Shown here piece by piece: positions 61,264 to 64,000 of a DNA stretch of 64,000 nt. Both the position numbers and the translations under genes were made by a program. A model generated the notes under the pieces. The model was not told the DNA's origin and ran no database searches. It saw only the letters and a list, made by a program, of their open reading frames with translations. The DNA lies in NCBI RefSeq assembly GCF_028607085.1, contig NZ_CP117411.1, positions 3,038,001-3,102,000 on the forward strand. The letters run 5' to 3'. Source of the DNA: Sphingomonas naphthae (GTDB lineage: Bacteria; Pseudomonadota; Alphaproteobacteria; Sphingomonadales; Sphingomonadaceae). Numbering within the stretch: the stretch's first letter is position 1; each line of letters begins with the position of its first letter.

Positions 61264-62400
61264 ATGTCCGACGCGCCCGACAATGATCAGAAGACGGAAT
61301 CCCCGACTCCCAAGCGGCTTCAGGACGCCCGGGAGAAGGGGGATATTCTTCAATCCAAGGAATTGGGCGCCGCGCTGGTGATGATGGCGGGCGCGGGGTG
61401 GCTGATGACCGCCGGAGGCTGGCTCGTGGCCTCCACGCAGGACATGCTGATCGACGGGCTCAGCTTCGATCACGGCGTGGTCGAGAATTTCGATCCGGGC
61501 AGCGCGATCGCGCGGCTGACCATGCCGATCGTCGCGCCCGTGGCGGCGCTGTTCGCGATGACCTTTCTGGCGGCGATCGCGGGGCCGGTGCTGCTGGGAT
61601 CGGGCGGCTTCCGCTGGGAAGCGATGAATTTCAAGGGCGATCGCATCAATCCGGCCGCCGGGCTGAAGCGCATCTTCGGCACGCAGGGGCTGGTCGAACT
61701 CGGCAAGTCGATGGCCAAGATCGCGTTGATGGGCGCGGTCGGCTGGTGGCTGTTTTCCGGCCGGATGAAGGCGATGACGACGCTCACCGCGCCCGACCTG
61801 CGCACCGCCATCACCGAGATCGGCGGCACCTTCACCTTCGCCGTGGTCGTGATGTCGGTGGCCCTCGGCGCCATCGCCGGGATCGACGTGCCGATGCAGG
61901 CGATCCGCCGCGCCGGCCGCCTGCGCATGACCAAGCAGGAGATCAAGGACGAGCATAAGCAGAGCGAGGGCTCGCCCGAGCTGAAGGGGCATATCCGCCG
62001 CAAGCAGGCGGAAATCCTCCAGTCCTCGACGCGTGGCGCCATCGCCGACGCCAATGTCGTGCTGGTCAACCCGACGCATTTCGCGGTGGCGCTGCGCTAT
62101 CGCCCCGGTTTCGACGCGGCGCCGATCGTGGTGGCGCGCGGGCGCGGCGAGATGGCGCAGGCGATCCGCGACTTCGCCGACGAAAAGGCCGTGCCGGTGC
62201 TGCGCTACCCGCAGCTCGCCCGCGCCATCTACTTCACCAGCCGCGCCGGCCATCTGGTGCGCGAGGATCTCTACATCGCTGTCGCGACGGTGCTGGCGTT
62301 CGTGTTCAACCTGGATCGGGCGATGGCGGACGGGATCAGCCAGCCCGAGGTGATCGTGCCGGCCGACGCGCGCTACGATGCGGACGGGAAGAAGGAATAA
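61264..62400 (+). CDS. flhB: Flagellar export switch protein FlhB
   Basis: 378 residues. N-terminal TESPTPKRLQDAREKGDILQSKEL is the family start; four membrane helices; cytoplasmic domain with the autocleavage site Asn269-Pro270-Thr271-His272 (VNPTHFAVALRY). It switches export from hook to filament substrates together with FliK. Here it follows the unknown gene by 47 bases. A repeat follows its stop. Confidence 0.96.
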   Translation: MSDAPDNDQKTESPTPKRLQDAREKGDILQSKELGAALVMMAGAGWLMTAGGWLVASTQDMLIDGLSFDHGVVENFDPGSAIARLTMPIVAPVAALFAMTFLAAIAGPVLLGSGGFRWEAMNFKGDRINPAAGLKRIFGTQGLVELGKSMAKIALMGAVGWWLFSGRMKAMTTLTAPDLRTAITEIGGTFTFAVVVMSVALGAIAGIDVPMQAIRRAGRLRMTKQEIKDEHKQSEGSPELKGHIRRKQAEILQSSTRGAIADANVVLVNPTHFAVALRYRPGFDAAPIVVARGRGEMAQAIRDFADEKAVPVLRYPQLARAIYFTSRAGHLVREDLYIAVATVLAFVFNLDRAMADGISQPEVIVPADARYDADGKKE

Positions 62401-62419
62401 GATGGGGGGCACCTCAACT

Positions 62420-62549
62420 GATCCTCCCCCGCCAGGGGGAGGTGGCGCCGGAGGCGACGGAGGGGGCGGGTACGGCCAACCCTCGAGGGCACCGCATCCT
62501 CCCCCTCCGTCAGGCTGCGCCTGCCAGCTCCCCCTGGCGGGGGAGGATC
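62420..62549. repeat. Composite inverted repeat (CCTCCCC type) between flhB and fliD
   Basis: Perfect 22-base arms (62420-62441 and 62528-62549), beginning GATCCTCCCCCGCCAGGGGG, with GC-rich inner sequence. Same class as 36204-36333 and 8646-8793. Confidence 0.85.
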
Positions 62550-62562
62550 ATTCGGAAGCGGC

Positions 62563-62589
62563 TTAATCTGCGGCGCGATCGGCCGTTAC
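62563..62589 (+). promoter_or_regulatory. Candidate sigma-28 promoter of fliD
   Basis: TTAATCTG, 11 bases, GCCGTTAC: same layout and nearly the same -10 as the fliC promoter (GTCGTTAC). The -35 is weaker. It lies after the repeat and about 25 bases before the fliD start. Confidence 0.45.
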
Positions 62590-62614
62590 CTTCAACGAAC
62601 GAGCGGGAACGACC

Positions 62615-64000
62615 ATGACCAGCATTGCGTCCACGCTCGGCATCGGATCGGGCATCGATACCAAATCGCTGATCGATCAGCTCGCCACCGCCGCGAAAGA
62701 CCCCAAGGAAAAGGTGATCGCCGCGCGCGAGACGGCGAACACCGCCAAGGTCTCGGCGCTGGCCACCGTATCCAACGGCATCACCAATTTCTCGACCGCG
62801 CTCAACTCGCTGATCTCGGGCGGCACGCTGCGGACGCAGCCGACCGTGTCGGACACGTCGGTGCTGGGCGCCACCGCGCAGGCGGGCGCGCGGATCGGCG
62901 ATCTTTCGGCCAATCTGGTCGTCACCAAACTGGCGACCGCCCAGTCGATCGTGTCGAGCCCCGCCGCCGCTGCCACGACCGCGATCGGCCAGGGTGACAT
63001 GACCCTGACCGTGGGGACCACCAATTACACCATCACGGTGGGCGACACGAACGACAGCCTGACGGGCCTCGCCAACGCCATCAACGCCAAGAATTCGGGC
63101 GTGACCGCCAGCATCATCACCGACGCCAATGGCGCGCGGCTGATGCTGAAGGGGCAGACCGGCGCGGACAACGCCTTCACCCTGACCCCCGCGGACGGTG
63201 CGGCGGACGGGCTGAAGGCGTTCGCCTACCCGGCGGGCGCGGACGCCGGCATGACGCTGGCGCAATCGGCCGGCGATGCCGCGCTGAAGCTGGACGGCGT
63301 GACCGTCACGCGGCCGTCCAACACGATCGAGGATCTGATCCCCGGCGTGACCCTCAACCTGAAGAACGTCAGCGGCAGCAGCGGCGTGAGCTTGGGATCG
63401 ACCCGACCGACCGAGGCGATCACCCAGGCGGTCAACGATTTCGTCGCGGCGTTCAACGAACTCAACACGATGCTGACGACGCAGACGGCGGCGGCGGGCA
63501 CCTCGACCGACGCGGGCGCGCTGCGCGGCGAGAGCGCGATCCGCGACATGCAGCGCCAGCTCTCGCGCCTGACCTCCACCGTGCTCAATTCGGGCAGCGG
63601 CCCCAAGACGCTGGCCGAGATCGGCGTCTCCACCAACCGCGACGGCAGCCTGACGGTGGACGCCAGCCGCCTGACATCGGTGATGACATCCGATCCGCAG
63701 GGCGTGGAGGCGATGTTCAATCCGGGGCAATATGCGTCCGACCCGCTGATCCAGATCGCGAGCCCGATGGGGCGGACCAAGCCCGGCACCTACACCGTCA
63801 CCAACGCGACGGCGCAGACGGGCACCACGTCGGCCAGCGGGAGCATCGCCGGGATGAGCGCGGTGACGACCGGCGGCACCCTCGTGGCGTCGATCGCATC
63901 CAAGGCCAGCGGGCTGACCATCCGGCTGCTCGGCAACGTCTCCAGCGCGACGATCACCGTCGATCAGGGGCTGGCCGGGGCGCTGCAATCGATCAGCGAC
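62615..64000 (+). CDS. fliD: Flagellar filament cap protein FliD, 5' part
   Basis: 462 residues visible; the 3' end is outside the window. Starts MTSIASTLGIGSGIDTKSLIDQLA, the FliD N-terminal pattern (GIGSGID...L). The FliD N-domain, an IN-motif-like stretch (NDSLTGLANAINAKNSGVTASII) and the central domain with IEDLIPGVTLNLKNVS and AVNDFVAAFNELN follow. Cap for flagellin polymerisation. A GCGGGA ribosome site and a sigma-28-like promoter precede it. Confidence 0.95.
   Translation, partial: MTSIASTLGIGSGIDTKSLIDQLATAAKDPKEKVIAARETANTAKVSALATVSNGITNFSTALNSLISGGTLRTQPTVSDTSVLGATAQAGARIGDLSANLVVTKLATAQSIVSSPAAAATTAIGQGDMTLTVGTTNYTITVGDTNDSLTGLANAINAKNSGVTASIITDANGARLMLKGQTGADNAFTLTPADGAADGLKAFAYPAGADAGMTLAQSAGDAALKLDGVTVTRPSNTIEDLIPGVTLNLKNVSGSSGVSLGSTRPTEAITQAVNDFVAAFNELNTMLTTQTAAAGTSTDAGALRGESAIRDMQRQLSRLTSTVLNSGSGPKTLAEIGVSTNRDGSLTVDASRLTSVMTSDPQGVEAMFNPGQYASDPLIQIASPMGRTKPGTYTVTNATAQTGTTSASGSIAGMSAVTTGGTLVASIASKASGLTIRLLGNVSSATITVDQGLAGALQSISD

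Overview
The window looks like a chromosomal segment of an alphaproteobacterium of the order Sphingomonadales (Sphingomonas-like). The reasons are very high GC, tightly coupled operons joined by four-base start/stop overlaps, a MucR-type regulator, a large TonB receptor with its own MFS permease, and many intergenic inverted repeats. I saw no tRNA, rRNA, CRISPR array, integrase or transposase. The assignment to a group is inference from gene content.

Layout. 1-2.6 kb: end of a GH13 alpha-glucosidase, a GT4 glycosyltransferase and a pirin operon. 3.1-3.7 kb: periplasmic Cu,Zn superoxide dismutase. 3.8-18.5 kb: an aromatic-acid catabolic island. An IclR regulator precedes pcaHGB and a fused pcaDC. 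A LysR gene diverges from a two-domain dehydroshikimate dehydratase. A minus-strand operon then carries a shikimate/quinate dehydrogenase, an MFS permease, a TonB receptor and dehydroquinase, with a divergent TetR gene. Together these would import quinate or shikimate, convert it to dehydroshikimate and protocatechuate, cleave the ring and reach 3-oxoadipate. The last steps (pcaIJ, pcaF) are not here.

18.6-32.8 kb: a complete type II secretion system in several divergent blocks: K-J plus a Tat-exported periplasmic-binding-like protein, N alone, L-M-E-F, G-H-I-C-D, and prepilin peptidase O followed by a second small set of L-, M- and C-like inner-membrane proteins. 33.1-36.2 kb: a DUF1800 lipoprotein and a Tat-dependent DUF1501 protein. 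36.3-45.1 kb: housekeeping and mixed genes (S9 peptidase, lnt, metK, MucR regulator, UDP-glucuronate epimerase, AEC transporter, GST).

45.4-64 kb: a flagellar cluster. Flagellin is on the minus strand with a sigma-28-like promoter. A sigma-54-dependent activator and fliE-F-G-H-I-J-K-L-M-N-O-P-Q-R, flhB and fliD run on the plus strand. It is interrupted by a lower-GC gene of unknown function between fliR and flhB, by repeats between fliP/fliQ and flhB/fliD, and by a perfect 30-base inverted repeat inside the 5' end of fliP that appears to be translated.

The less expected signals are: a pair of matching palindromes before iclR and pcaH; a three-way-junction repeat nested in a G-rich composite repeat; the repeat-coded FliP N-terminus; the unknown gene in the flagellar operon; and the second L/M/C-like set in the secretion cluster.
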